From G963720475 sp963720475 (GTDB taxonomy: Bacteria; Actinomycetota; Thermoleophilia; Solirubrobacterales; Thermoleophilaceae), in the NCBI GenBank assembly GCA_963720475.1, contig OY970394.1:2046001-2110000 (forward strand): 64,000 bases of DNA, read 5' to 3'. The first letter of the stretch is position 1; the number at the start of each line of letters is the position of its first letter. The notes under the pieces are model-generated. The model made no database searches and had not been told where the DNA came from. It worked only from the letters and a program-made list of their open reading frames with translations. Shown here piece by piece: positions 32,303 through 40,476 of the stretch. The translations under genes were made by a program, and so were the position numbers.

Positions 32303-34042
32303 CTAGGAGCGCGCCGCGACCTCTGCCAGCGCCTTCGCGGAGAACTCATCGAGCGCGACAGCGCCTGTGTCTCCCTCGCCGTGCTTGCGCACCGAGACCT
32401 GTTCCGCCTCGATGTCGCGATCGCCGACGACGAGCATGTAAGGCAGCTTGCGCAGCTCGGCCGCGCGGATCTTCTTTCCAACCGACTCCCCCCGCTCGTC
32501 GATCTCGACGCGCAGGCCCGCCTCGCGCAGCGCCGCCGCGACTTTGCGCGCGTAGTCGAAGTGGCGGTCCGCGATCGGCAGGACGATCGCCTGCACCGGC
32601 GCGAGCCAGAGTGGGAACTCGCCGCCGTAGTGCTCCACGAGGATCCCGATGAACCGTTCGATCGAGCCGAGCAGGGCCCGGTGGATCATCACCGGGCGGT
32701 GCTCCGCGTTGTCGGCGCCGGCGTAGGAGAGGTCGAACCGCTCGGGCATGAAGAAGTCGAGCTGGCACGTCCCGCACTGCCATGAACGGCCGAGCGCGTC
32801 GGTGATGTGGAAGTCGATCTTCGGGCCGTAGAAGGCGCCGTCGCCGGGGTTCAGCTGGTACTCGCGGCCGAACCCGTCTAGCGCGGCGGTCAGCGCGGTC
32901 TCGGCCTGCTCCCAGTCATCGTCACTGCCGATCGACTTCTCGGGCCGGGTCGAGAGCTCGAGCCGGACGTCGTCGAAGCCGAACAGCGCATAGAGCTCCT
33001 CGATCGCGCGGCAGATGTCCTGAACCTCGCCCTCGATCTGGTCCGGGGTGCAATAGACGTGGGCGTCGTCCTGGGTGAAAGCGCGCACCCGCAGCAGCCC
33101 GTGCAGGACGCCCTCGCGCTCGTCGCGCGTGCAGAGCCCGAACTCCGCCAGCCGGAGCGGCAGGTCGCGGTAGGAGTGACGGCCCGCGCCGAAGACGAGG
33201 CAGGCCCCCGGACAGTTCATCGGCTTGACGGCGAAGCGCCGATCCTCCGCCTCGACGAAGAACATGTTGTCGCGGTAGTTCTCCCAGTGCCCGGAGCGAT
33301 GCCAGAGCTCCTCGTCGAGGATGTGCGGCGTCTTGATCTCCTCGTAGCCGCGCGCGTCGAGCTGCTCCTGGACCGCGCCCTCGACCTCGCGCCGCAGGGT
33401 CATCCCCGCGGGAAGCCAGAACGGCATCCCCGGGGCCTCCTCGGAGAGCATGAACAGGCCGAGCTCCTTGCCGAGCTTGCGGTGGTCGCGCTTGCGCGCC
33501 TGCTCGAGCCGCTCGAGGTGCTGCTCGAGCTCCTCCTCCGTCGGGAACGCCGTGCCGTAGATCCGCGTCAGCATCTGGCGGGTCTCGTCGCCGCGCCAGT
33601 AGGCGCCGGCGACCGAGGTCAGCTTGAACGCGCCGACCGACCCGGTCGAGGCCGCGTGCGGGCCCTTGCAGAGGTCGGTGAACGGACCGTTGGTGTAGAG
33701 CGAGACGGTCTCGACGCCTTCGTTGGCGACGAGGTCTTCGATCAGCTCGACCTTGTAGCCCTGGCCCTCCTCGCGGAAGCGCTCGATCGCCGCGGCGGCG
33801 CTGATCTCGGTGCGCTCGAACGGCTCGTCGGCCGCGATGTGCTTGCGCATCCGCTTCTCGATCTTGCCGAAGTTGTCGGCGTTGACCGTGACCCCCTCCG
33901 GGAACTCGAAGTCGTAATAGAAGCCATCGTCGATCGGAGGGCCGATCGAGATCTTCGTCCCCGGGTAGAGCTCGAGGATCGACTCAGCGAGGACGTGCGC
34001 CGCGTCGTGGCGCAGCAGCCAGAGGTCGTCGTGTTCGCTCAC
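32303..34042 (-). CDS. thrS: Threonyl-tRNA synthetase lacking the N-terminal TGS domain
   Basis: Class II synthetase for tRNA-Thr. The 579-residue protein starts directly with the editing (SAD) region: LRHDAAHVLAESILELYPG, with the HxxxH zinc-like pair, then the catalytic core with MNCPGACLVF, RAFTQDDAHVYC (motif 2 region) and HRALLGSIERFIGILVEHYGG (motif 3), and an anticodon domain. The usual N1/TGS domain of about 60 residues is missing. No upstream in-frame extension could encode it, since the glycosyltransferase stop lies three bases away. TGS-less ThrS occurs in several actinobacteria, so the gene should be functional. Confidence 0.95.
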   Translation of the reverse strand: MSEHDDLWLLRHDAAHVLAESILELYPGTKISIGPPIDDGFYYDFEFPEGVTVNADNFGKIEKRMRKHIAADEPFERTEISAAAAIERFREEGQGYKVELIEDLVANEGVETVSLYTNGPFTDLCKGPHAASTGSVGAFKLTSVAGAYWRGDETRQMLTRIYGTAFPTEEELEQHLERLEQARKRDHRKLGKELGLFMLSEEAPGMPFWLPAGMTLRREVEGAVQEQLDARGYEEIKTPHILDEELWHRSGHWENYRDNMFFVEAEDRRFAVKPMNCPGACLVFGAGRHSYRDLPLRLAEFGLCTRDEREGVLHGLLRVRAFTQDDAHVYCTPDQIEGEVQDICRAIEELYALFGFDDVRLELSTRPEKSIGSDDDWEQAETALTAALDGFGREYQLNPGDGAFYGPKIDFHITDALGRSWQCGTCQLDFFMPERFDLSYAGADNAEHRPVMIHRALLGSIERFIGILVEHYGGEFPLWLAPVQAIVLPIADRHFDYARKVAAALREAGLRVEIDERGESVGKKIRAAELRKLPYMLVVGDRDIEAEQVSVRKHGEGDTGAVALDEFSAKALAEVAARS

Positions 34043-34045
34043 GCG

Positions 34046-35326
34046 TCAGACGGTAGCCGGATCGTTCCCGCCGCCCGCGTCAGGGCCGGAGAGGGTCGCG
34101 GCGAGCAGCGCGAGCTCGTCCTCGAGCAGCCGCGGGACGAGGAAGCGCTCGCGCACACGCTCCTGGCCTGCCTGCCCCAGCTCGATCGCGTGAGCCGGGT
34201 CGGACACCAGTTGCACGATCCGCGCCGCGGTCTCGGAGGTCGGGCCGGTGAGAAAACCCGCCTCGCCGTCGGCGAGCTGCTCGGGGACTCCACCGGTCGC
34301 GCCGGCGATCACGGGCGTGCCCATCCACAGCGCCTCCGACACGGCCAGCCCGAACCCCTCTCGCAGCGTGCGATGCACGCACACGCGCGCGATCCGGCGT
34401 AGGGCGTTCAGCTCGACGTTTCCGACCTGGGCGTGATTCGTGAGCACGTGGATGTCGTCGCGGCCGGCGGCGTAGTCGGTGAGCTCCGCGACGAGTGCCC
34501 AGTCGTCGGGCGTGTCGCCGGACAAGACACCCGCGAGCGCGAGCTGGAGGTCGTCGAGCTGGGCCTTCGCGAGCTCGAACGCGTCGATCACCTCGTGCGG
34601 GTCCTTCCAGCGGTCGAGGCCCACCATCGCGCACAGCGGCCGCGAGAGATCGAGCCCGAGCGAGCGCAGGACGTCGCCCGAGAGGCCGAGCGGCAGGCCG
34701 CGGTGCCGCGGCGAGAGCGGGTCGAGCGCCGGCGCGATCGCCCGCACGCGCTCCGACTCTCGCTCCGGCGGCGCGAAGCGCTCGAGCGGATAGACCTCGA
34801 CGCCGTACTCCCCCAGCAGCTCGTCGGCGCGCGCCCAGGCTGCCGGGTCGGGCCGCGAGGCGTCCACGTGCGCGCGGAACACCCAGCGCCCTCCGACCGC
34901 GTCGGCGGCGCGGGCGGCGCCGAGCGAGTCGGGACCGTGGACCACGACGGCGTCGAACGCGCCCTCGTGACGACGCGCCGCGTCTTCGGCGGCCGCCAGG
35001 TAGGCCTCGAAGGCGCCGTCCCCGATCGCGGTCTCCGCTCCCTGGAGGCCGTTGCGGAGCGCCTCGCCGACCGTGGTGAACTCGCGGTCGCCGGACAGAA
35101 TCTGCCACGAGACCGCCAGCCCGCAGTCGCGGACGAGCGGCAGCAGGGCGTGAAGCTGATCGGGAACGCGCCCACCGGGTGCGGCGGCGGAGATGTGCAG
35201 CACGCGGGCGCCGGCGAGCGGAGCGGCCGCGGCGCGGATTCGCGCGAGCGAGTCGCCGTCGGCGTAGGGCGCGTAGGAGTCCAGCGGCCGCGAGGCCGTC
35301 TCGACCGGTTGCAACCTCGCTCTCAT
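34046..35326 (-). CDS. GT4-family glycosyltransferase, trehalose synthase TreT-like
   Basis: Retaining glycosyltransferase with GT-B fold, about 426 residues. The N-terminal half matches the TreT group, which makes trehalose from NDP-glucose and glucose: LHISAAAPGGRVPDQLHALL, WQILSGDREFTTVGEALRN and LQGAE. The donor-binding half has VGLDRWKDPHEVIDAFELAK, the EGFGLAVSEALWMGTPVI motif with its ExxxxxxxE pair, and GGVPEQLADGEAGFL. TreT normally has GGVAE where this has GGRVP, so the acceptor may differ. ATG 35326 is preferred over GTG 35347. It precedes thrS by three bases, so the two are likely cotranscribed although functionally unrelated. Confidence 0.75.
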   Translation of the reverse strand: MRARLQPVETASRPLDSYAPYADGDSLARIRAAAAPLAGARVLHISAAAPGGRVPDQLHALLPLVRDCGLAVSWQILSGDREFTTVGEALRNGLQGAETAIGDGAFEAYLAAAEDAARRHEGAFDAVVVHGPDSLGAARAADAVGGRWVFRAHVDASRPDPAAWARADELLGEYGVEVYPLERFAPPERESERVRAIAPALDPLSPRHRGLPLGLSGDVLRSLGLDLSRPLCAMVGLDRWKDPHEVIDAFELAKAQLDDLQLALAGVLSGDTPDDWALVAELTDYAAGRDDIHVLTNHAQVGNVELNALRRIARVCVHRTLREGFGLAVSEALWMGTPVIAGATGGVPEQLADGEAGFLTGPTSETAARIVQLVSDPAHAIELGQAGQERVRERFLVPRLLEDELALLAATLSGPDAGGGNDPATV

Positions 35327-35421
35327 CGCCGTGCGCGTGCCTTCCACGCCGCGCAGCGTAGCCAGGGCCCGTCCGTTGTGTGATGCCCGTCACTCCCGGG
35401 TAGGCGCTGCGGGTTAGTTTC

Positions 35422-35474
35422 GAGAGAGCAGGCCGCTCCGTTCGGATCGCAAGGTCCTCGAGCGGCCTCTCTTT
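35422..35474 (+). ncRNA. Structured leader upstream of the Rpf gene
   Basis: Perfect outer stem GGCCGCTC (35431-35438) with GAGCGGCC (35460-35467), flanked by a further AGAGA/TCTCT pairing, and an inner stem GGATC-GCAA-GGTCC closed by a GNRA-type GCAA tetraloop with one G-U pair. A short pyrimidine tract TCTCTTTC follows, so the element could act as an attenuator 65 bases before the Rpf ATG. It does not match c-di-AMP, c-di-GMP, cobalamin or SAM riboswitch consensus as I know them. Also lies in the leader of the divergent glycosyltransferase on the other strand. Confidence 0.45.
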
Positions 35475-35538
35475 CGCGCACTAGGCGCGGCGCGCCACGA
35501 AGGCGCGGATTTGGACCCGACCCACACGGAGGAACCCG

Positions 35539-35982
35539 ATGCGGAAGCTCTTTCCGCTTGCCGTTGGCGCGGCGCTGGTGTTCGCGCCGCTGACAATCGC
35601 AATTGCAGACACGACCCAGGGCCTCACGAGTCCCACGACCCGTCAGACCCTCGACGCGCCGTTGACGAGCGACGAGCGCACCGACCTCCACCGCGAGGCG
35701 CGGCGCGCGCTGCGGACCGCGCGGAAGCGGGCGAACCCGGAGCCCGAGGTCAAGATCCCCCCGATCCTCGACAAGATCGCGCAGTGCGAGTCGCACGGCG
35801 ACCCGCGCGCGATCGGCGGCGGCGGCATGTACCGCGGCAAGTACCAGTTCAATGCCGGCACCTGGGAGTCGGTCGGCGGCAAGGGCGACCCCGCCAAGGC
35901 CTCCGAGGGCGAGCAGGACAAGCGCGCCGCGATCCTGCTCGAGCGCTCCGGTCCGGGCCAGTGGCCCGTCTGCTCGCAGTAG
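35539..35982 (+). CDS. Secreted resuscitation-promoting factor-like transglycosylase
   Basis: Cell-wall muralytic enzyme of the Rpf family, which in actinobacteria stimulates regrowth of dormant cells by cutting peptidoglycan. 147 residues: signal peptide 1-23 (LFPLAVGAALVFAPLTIA), a charged linker of about 45 residues, then the Rpf domain at 72-145 with DKIAQCESHGDPRAIGGG (catalytic Glu in QCESHG), YRGKYQFNAGTWESVGG, and PGQWPVCSQ; the two cysteines form the usual disulfide. GGAGG six bases before the ATG. Single-domain, without LysM or G5. A structured RNA element lies in its leader. Confidence 0.9.
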   Translation: MRKLFPLAVGAALVFAPLTIAIADTTQGLTSPTTRQTLDAPLTSDERTDLHREARRALRTARKRANPEPEVKIPPILDKIAQCESHGDPRAIGGGGMYRGKYQFNAGTWESVGGKGDPAKASEGEQDKRAAILLERSGPGQWPVCSQ

Positions 35983-35985
35983 CGG

Positions 35986-36735
35986 TTAGACCTCGTCGCG
36001 GGTGACGGTGCTGCCCGCGACGATGTCGTCTTCCCCGGATTCGTCCCAGCGCACCCACGCCTTGTGGCCGCCGTCGTAGTCCGGCGCCCATAGGACGAGG
36101 GTCGCGTCCTCCTCTCCCACCTTGCAGCGGTCGCTCGACTCCTCGTCGAGGCCGCGCCAGACGCGCACGAAGGCGTTCTGCTCCCACTCCTCCCCGATGG
36201 TCGTCGGATCGGTGTGGCCTGGGCGCACCACGGTCTCGGGCGGGAGCTTCATCAGCACGTCCATGATCGACCGCTTGAGGTCGGCGAAGCCCGTCGACCC
36301 GGGCGCCTTGACGCCCCCGACCGAGCCCTTGAAGAGCGTGTCGCCGGTGAAGATCTCCTCGTCGTTCACCACGAAGCTGAGCATGCCCGCCGTATGGCCC
36401 GGGGTGTGCAAGCCGACGATCCGCAGTCCCCCGGCCTCGACCGGCTCACCGGCCTCGATCGTACGGTCCACGTCCATCAGCTCGGCCGCCTCGAGCGGGT
36501 GGGCGAGGATCTCGGCGCCGTAGCGCTCCTTGTAGGCGGAGTTCTCGTAGACGTGGTCGTAGTGGTGGTGGGTCAGCAGCAGGTGGGTGGGGTTCAGCTC
36601 GTGACGCTCGATTGCTTCGATCAGCGGCTCGGTCGGCGCGCCGGAGTCGATGATGACCGCGTCGCCGCCCTCCTCCGCCGCGACGACGTAGGCGTTCGAG
36701 AGGAAGTCGGGGTGCAGCGAGCGTTCGACGATCAT
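35986..36735 (-). CDS. MBL-fold metallo-hydrolase, glyoxalase II-like
   Basis: Metallo-beta-lactamase-fold hydrolase, 249 residues. Metal site: THHHYDH with His56, His58, Asp60 and His61, His114 in TPGHTAGML, Asp132 in FTGDTLF and His in VRPGHTD. This is the glyoxalase II/persulfide dioxygenase-like subgroup. An extra C-terminal piece of about 50 acidic residues follows (WAPDYDGGHKAWVRWDESG), which may be a separate small module. The substrate is unknown. It is the last gene of the leftward DUF47-PiT-small protein group, 25 bases after the latter, and convergent with the Rpf gene (3 bases between stops). Confidence 0.85.
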   Translation of the reverse strand: MIVERSLHPDFLSNAYVVAAEEGGDAVIIDSGAPTEPLIEAIERHELNPTHLLLTHHHYDHVYENSAYKERYGAEILAHPLEAAELMDVDRTIEAGEPVEAGGLRIVGLHTPGHTAGMLSFVVNDEEIFTGDTLFKGSVGGVKAPGSTGFADLKRSIMDVLMKLPPETVVRPGHTDPTTIGEEWEQNAFVRVWRGLDEESSDRCKVGEEDATLVLWAPDYDGGHKAWVRWDESGEDDIVAGSTVTRDEV

Positions 36736-36760
36736 GACCGTCCTTCCGGGTCGGGTGCCT

Positions 36761-37006
36761 TCAGGCCTTCGAGGTCATCACGATGATGCCGAACACGATC
36801 GCCGCGATGCAGCCCGTACCGGCGAGCATGCCCAGCAATCCATAGATCGCCGCCATCCCGACGTGGTCGCGGCGGAGGTCCGCGAAACGGGTCGCGCCAA
36901 GGATCGTGAGCGAAAAGCTCACGCTCACGCCGATGCCCGCGGCGAGAGCCCAGCCGATCACCTCGAGCAGAGCCTGGACATCCACCACGTCGGCGAGCAG
37001 CGTCAT
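36761..37006 (-). CDS. Small two-helix membrane protein coupled to the phosphate transporter
   Basis: An 81-residue protein with two predicted membrane helices (VIGWALAAGIGVSVSFSLTI and AIYGLLGMLAGTGCIAAIVF) separated by a short charged loop FADLRRDHVG. Its ATG shares a base with the pit stop (TGATG), so it is coupled to the transporter. The family is not known to me by function; position suggests an accessory role in phosphate uptake, which is inference. Confidence 0.7.
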   Translation of the reverse strand: MTLLADVVDVQALLEVIGWALAAGIGVSVSFSLTILGATRFADLRRDHVGMAAIYGLLGMLAGTGCIAAIVFGIIVMTSKA

Positions 37007-38118
37007 CAAGCCCCCGCCTCGGCGGCGGTCAATGCAGAGCCGCGGCGCAGCCGGCGGACGTAGGCGGTCACGATGGCGACGATCAGAAGGCTCGCGACGA
37101 CGATCGGACCCACGGGGCTGTCAGTTCCGAAGAGCGACGTGAAGCCGTAAACCGCCGCGCCGATACAGGCGGCGGCGGGCAACGTCAGGACCCACGCGAG
37201 CACGATGTTGCCGGCTACGCCCCAGCGGACCGCCGACACGCGCTTGGCCGCACCCGCACCCATGACGCCCCCGGAGATCGTCTGGGTCGTCGAGAGCGGG
37301 TAGCCGAAGTGCGAGGCAGCGAGGATCGCGGCAGCACCTCCGCCCTGCGCAGCGAAGCCCTGTGCGCTGTCCATCTTGATGATCCGGCTACCCATCGTCT
37401 TGATAATCCGCCAGCCGCCCATGTAGGTGCCGAGCGCGATCGCAGTCGCGGCCGAGACGACGACCCAGGTCGGCACTTCGGCGTTCTCGCTCAGCGTGCC
37501 GTTCGCGATCAGGGCGAGCATGATCACGCCCATCGTCTTCTGCGCGTCGTTCGTCCCGTGCGCGAGAGCCAGCATCCCGCCCGAGGCCACCTGACCGATC
37601 TTGAATCCGCGCGTGACCGGCCCGGGTCGCAGCCGTCCCACAATCCGGTAGATGAACAGGATCGCGAGCCCCGCGATGGCGAAGGCCAGGATCGGTGCGA
37701 TCACCGCCGGCACCATCACCTTGCCGAGCAGGCCGTCCCCGTTGATGGCGGCGGCGCCTTCGGCCACGAAAGCCGCGCCGACGACGCCGCCGATCAACGC
37801 GTGCGACGAACTCGACGGCAACCCCAGGTACCAGGTGATGAGGTTCCAGACGATCGCACCGATCAGTCCGCCGAAGACGATCGTCTCGGTGATGAGATTC
37901 GCGTCGACGATCCCCTTCGCCACGGTGGCGGCGACCTCCAACGAAAGGAAGGCGCCGACGAAGTTGAGCACCGCCGCGAAGCCGACCGCAAGCCGCGGAG
38001 ACATGGCACGCGTGGAGATCGACGTCGCGACCACGTTTGCGGTGTCGTGAAAACCGTTCGTGAAGTCGAACGCGAGCGCCGTCCCAACGACGATCACGAG
38101 GATGAGGTCTGAGTCCAT
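37006..38118 (-). CDS. pit: PiT-family inorganic phosphate transporter
   Basis: Low-affinity metal-phosphate/H+ symporter, 370 residues and about ten membrane helices. The two internal repeats carry the family signatures: FDFTNGFHDTANVVATSIST near the N-terminus and LALAHGTNDAQKTMGVI in the second half, each with the conserved Asn/Asp. Preceded by a DUF47 gene (29 bases) and followed by a small membrane gene, the usual PiT arrangement in prokaryotes. No Pho box is recognisable. Confidence 0.95.
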   Translation of the reverse strand: MDSDLILVIVVGTALAFDFTNGFHDTANVVATSISTRAMSPRLAVGFAAVLNFVGAFLSLEVAATVAKGIVDANLITETIVFGGLIGAIVWNLITWYLGLPSSSSHALIGGVVGAAFVAEGAAAINGDGLLGKVMVPAVIAPILAFAIAGLAILFIYRIVGRLRPGPVTRGFKIGQVASGGMLALAHGTNDAQKTMGVIMLALIANGTLSENAEVPTWVVVSAATAIALGTYMGGWRIIKTMGSRIIKMDSAQGFAAQGGGAAAILAASHFGYPLSTTQTISGGVMGAGAAKRVSAVRWGVAGNIVLAWVLTLPAAACIGAAVYGFTSLFGTDSPVGPIVVASLLIVAIVTAYVRRLRRGSALTAAEAGA

Positions 38119-38147
38119 CGGCTAGTGGGTGCTCGGAAACGCCGCCA

Positions 38148-38774
38148 CTAGGAGTTCTTGATCGTGATCCCCTCGATGATGTTCGCGACCTGCTCGGTGG
38201 CGTCGATTGCCGACTCGAGGCGCTCGAAGAGGTCCTTCCAGCGGATGACGACCATCGGGTCGATGCCGTTGTCGAACAGCGATGCGATCGCGTCGCGCGA
38301 GACGCGGTCGCCGTCGTTCTCGAGCCGGTTGATCTCGACGGTGTAATGCGAGATGTCCTTGAACCCACGCAGCCGAGGCATCGCCTCGGCGATCTGGCGA
38401 GACGCCTCGAGCAGAATGTGAGCCAGGCGCTGCGCCTGCTCCATTGGCGCCTCGATCTTGTAGAGGCCGAGGTAGTCGGCGACTTCTTCGGTGTAGTCGA
38501 CGATGTCGTCGAGGCCCGAGGCGAGCGCGTAGATGTCCTCGCGGTCGATCGGAGTCACGAACGTCTGGTTGAGGCGCTGGATGATGTCGTGGGTGATCCG
38601 GTCACCCTCCTGCTCGCAGATCAGGATGTCGCGCGCGAGCGTCGCTTGCTCGGGGTAGTTGCGCAACATCGTGTCGAGCAGGTCCGCGGCGCGCAGGATG
38701 TTGCCCCCCGCCTCCTCGAAGAGGTCGAAGAACTCCCGGTCCCGCGGAACGAAGGCCTGAGACAACCGAGCCAA
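38148..38774 (-). CDS. DUF47 family protein, PhoU-like partner of PiT
   Basis: A 208-residue all-helical protein of the DUF47/PhoU-like family, which usually sits next to PiT transporters and is thought to regulate them. Typical features: FFDLFEEAGGNILRAADLL, EQEGDRITHDIIQRLNQTF, TPIDREDIYALASGLDDIVD and RLENDGDRVSRDAI; the acidic E/DxxxD residues bind metal in PhoU proteins. Start is TTG at 38774 with a second TTG three codons later; no Shine-Dalgarno is evident, so the first residues are uncertain. First gene of the DUF47-PiT operon. Confidence 0.9.
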   Translation of the reverse strand: MARLSQAFVPRDREFFDLFEEAGGNILRAADLLDTMLRNYPEQATLARDILICEQEGDRITHDIIQRLNQTFVTPIDREDIYALASGLDDIVDYTEEVADYLGLYKIEAPMEQAQRLAHILLEASRQIAEAMPRLRGFKDISHYTVEINRLENDGDRVSRDAIASLFDNGIDPMVVIRWKDLFERLESAIDATEQVANIIEGITIKNS

Positions 38775-38817
38775 AGCGCGGCGAGTGTACCCACCGGGCC
38801 GGGCGGCTGACCGCCCG

Positions 38818-39502
38818 TCAGCCCTCGAAGCGGGCGGCCTCGATACGGCGGGCGACGACTTCGCCCCAGTCGGGGAAGCGTTCGCGCACCGCCCTCGAGG
38901 CGGCAGCGTGGTCGTACCGCACGCGGCGATGCTCGATCGCCCCCTCCTCGTCCATCAGCGCGTACGCGGCACGTGGGTTGCCGTCAAACGGCATCCCGAC
39001 GCTGCCGGGGTTGCAGAGCTCGATCCCGCTCGGGCCGGTGCGGATGAACGGCAGGTGGGTGTGGCCGAAGACGATGCGATCGGCAGCGGAGCCGCCGAGC
39101 AGCTCGTCCTCCCCCGGAGCCGGGTCCGGCAGGAAGCTCTGGACGTCGGATACCGGCGACCCGTGGCAAAAGAGCGCGTGCTCGTGCTGCTCCTGCTCGG
39201 GCAGGGCCGCAAGCGAGGCGACCGTCTCGTCGCCGAGCAGCTCGCGCGAGCTGGCGATCGCGCCCTGCACGACCTTGTTGTCCGGTGCGTCGGACGGCTC
39301 CGCGGTCCACCGCTCGCCGTTGCCTCTGATCCAGGCCGCGTCGAGCTCGCCGCAGGCGCTCGACCGTCTCGTGCGGCCAGCCGCCGAAGAGCGCGTAGTC
39401 GCCGCCGAGCAGGTAGCGCTCAGCCCCGTGGGTGCCGGCGTCCTCGATCACCGCCTCGAGCGCGGGCAGGTTCCCGTGGATGTCGTAGAGGAGGGCGAGC
39501 AC
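38818..39502 (-). CDS. Calcineurin-like metallophosphoesterase (phosphodiesterase), one frameshift
   Basis: Dinuclear metal phosphoesterase of the YfcE/MJ0936-like group, 227 residues after removing one base. The N-terminal part has YDIHGNLPALEAVIED and LLGGDYALFGGWPHET; after the shift it has RGNGERW, CHGSPV, FGHTHLPFIR and NPGSVGMPFDGNPRA, completing the metal-binding set. The extra base lies near 39349-39352, in the context CGGCGAGCTC. GTG 39502 is the only start before the conserved strand. It lies between tRNA-Val and DUF47, separated from the latter by 43 bases. Substrate unknown. Confidence 0.82.
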
Positions 39503-39534
39503 CGCGGCGATGGTATTCCGCGGGGCTGGCGAAG

Positions 39535-39607
39535 TGGGCCGTGCTGGGCTCGAACCAGCGACCCCCAGCTTGTCGAGCTGGTGCTCTCCCAACTGAGCTA
39601 ACGGCCC
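39535..39607 (-). tRNA. tRNA-Val (GAC)
   Basis: Complete 73-base cloverleaf: acceptor GGGCCGT/ACGGCCC, D arm GCTC-GAGC, anticodon stem CCAGC/GCTGG with loop TCGACAA (anticodon GAC), a GGGTC variable loop, T arm GCTGG-TTCGAGC-CCAGC, discriminator A, no encoded CCA. Position 33 is C instead of the near-universal U. A TATCCT hexamer lies upstream on the same strand. Confidence 0.92.
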
Positions 39608-39768
39608 CGGGGCGGCGAGGATAGCAGCGGCCTGGCCGCCTTCCCCGGCACTGCGCACCTTCCACGGGGAGGCCGTGTTTCGGGCGGTGAAGTACCTGGT
39701 ACTCGCGGTTTGGACCCGCCTCGAGGGATTGGTCTCGCGCACATGAACCCGACAGACAGGAGTCCACG

Positions 39769-40446
39769 ATGCGGAAGTACCTTCTACCGGTAATCGTCCC
39801 GATGCTCGTCGTGTCCGGCGGGCTCGCCGTGGCAGAGGCGACGTCGACCAACGCCGCGACGTTCAACGGCACGGCCGGCAACGACATCATCAGCGGCGGC
39901 GACGCGGCCAACACGATCAACGGCCTCGCCGGGAATGACACCCTCGACGGCGGCGCGCGCAACGACACGCTCAACGGCGCTGCCGGCGTGGACGACATGA
40001 ACGGTGGCACCGGCATCGACCGGCTCGACGGCGGGACCGAGCAGGACTTCCTCTCGCCCGGCAGCGGCGGCGACACGGTCATCGACCCGGACAAGAGCAT
40101 CCAGTCCGGCGACCAGGGCAACGACAACCTCACCGGCGGCCCGCTGAATGACTCGATCGATGGTGGGTTCGATGCCGACACGGTCGTCGGCAACGCCGGC
40201 AACGACGCGCTCACCGGTGGGTCGGGCAACGACTCGATCAACGGCGGCGAGGGCATCGACGCGATCGACGGCGGCCTCGGCCAGGACAACATCGACGCCG
40301 GCGGTGGCGACGACAACATCGCCGCGTTCGACGGTCGGCGTGACAACGTGACCTGCGGCGCGGGAGTGGATGTCGTTCGTGCGGACGAGGAGGACGTCGT
40401 CGCGGGCGACTGCGAGCGCGTCTTCCGCTCGATCGAGCAGCGCTAG
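39769..40446 (+). CDS. Secreted RTX-like calcium-binding repeat protein
   Basis: 225-residue exported protein. A signal peptide (LLPVIVPMLVVSGGLAVA) is followed by haemolysin-type GGxGxDx nonapeptide repeats: GTAGNDIISGG, GLAGNDTLDGG, GGTGIDRLDGG, GNAGNDALTGG, GSGNDSINGG and others, through to about residue 195. These form calcium-bound parallel beta-rolls. A short tail contains two Cys (VTCGAGVD, AGDCERV). No catalytic domain and no type I secretion signal is evident; the Sec signal suggests ordinary export. AGGAG six bases before the ATG. Followed by a secreted lipase gene on the same strand. Confidence 0.88.
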   Translation: MRKYLLPVIVPMLVVSGGLAVAEATSTNAATFNGTAGNDIISGGDAANTINGLAGNDTLDGGARNDTLNGAAGVDDMNGGTGIDRLDGGTEQDFLSPGSGGDTVIDPDKSIQSGDQGNDNLTGGPLNDSIDGGFDADTVVGNAGNDALTGGSGNDSINGGEGIDAIDGGLGQDNIDAGGGDDNIAAFDGRRDNVTCGAGVDVVRADEEDVVAGDCERVFRSIEQR

Positions 40447-40476
40447 CGACGCCTGCAGCAACGAGCTCCCCGTAGC

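Noticed and set aside
35348..35538. c-di-AMP riboswitch before the Rpf gene
   Set aside because: The conserved GGGGGAACC and CCCGTCAGCTAACC blocks are absent.
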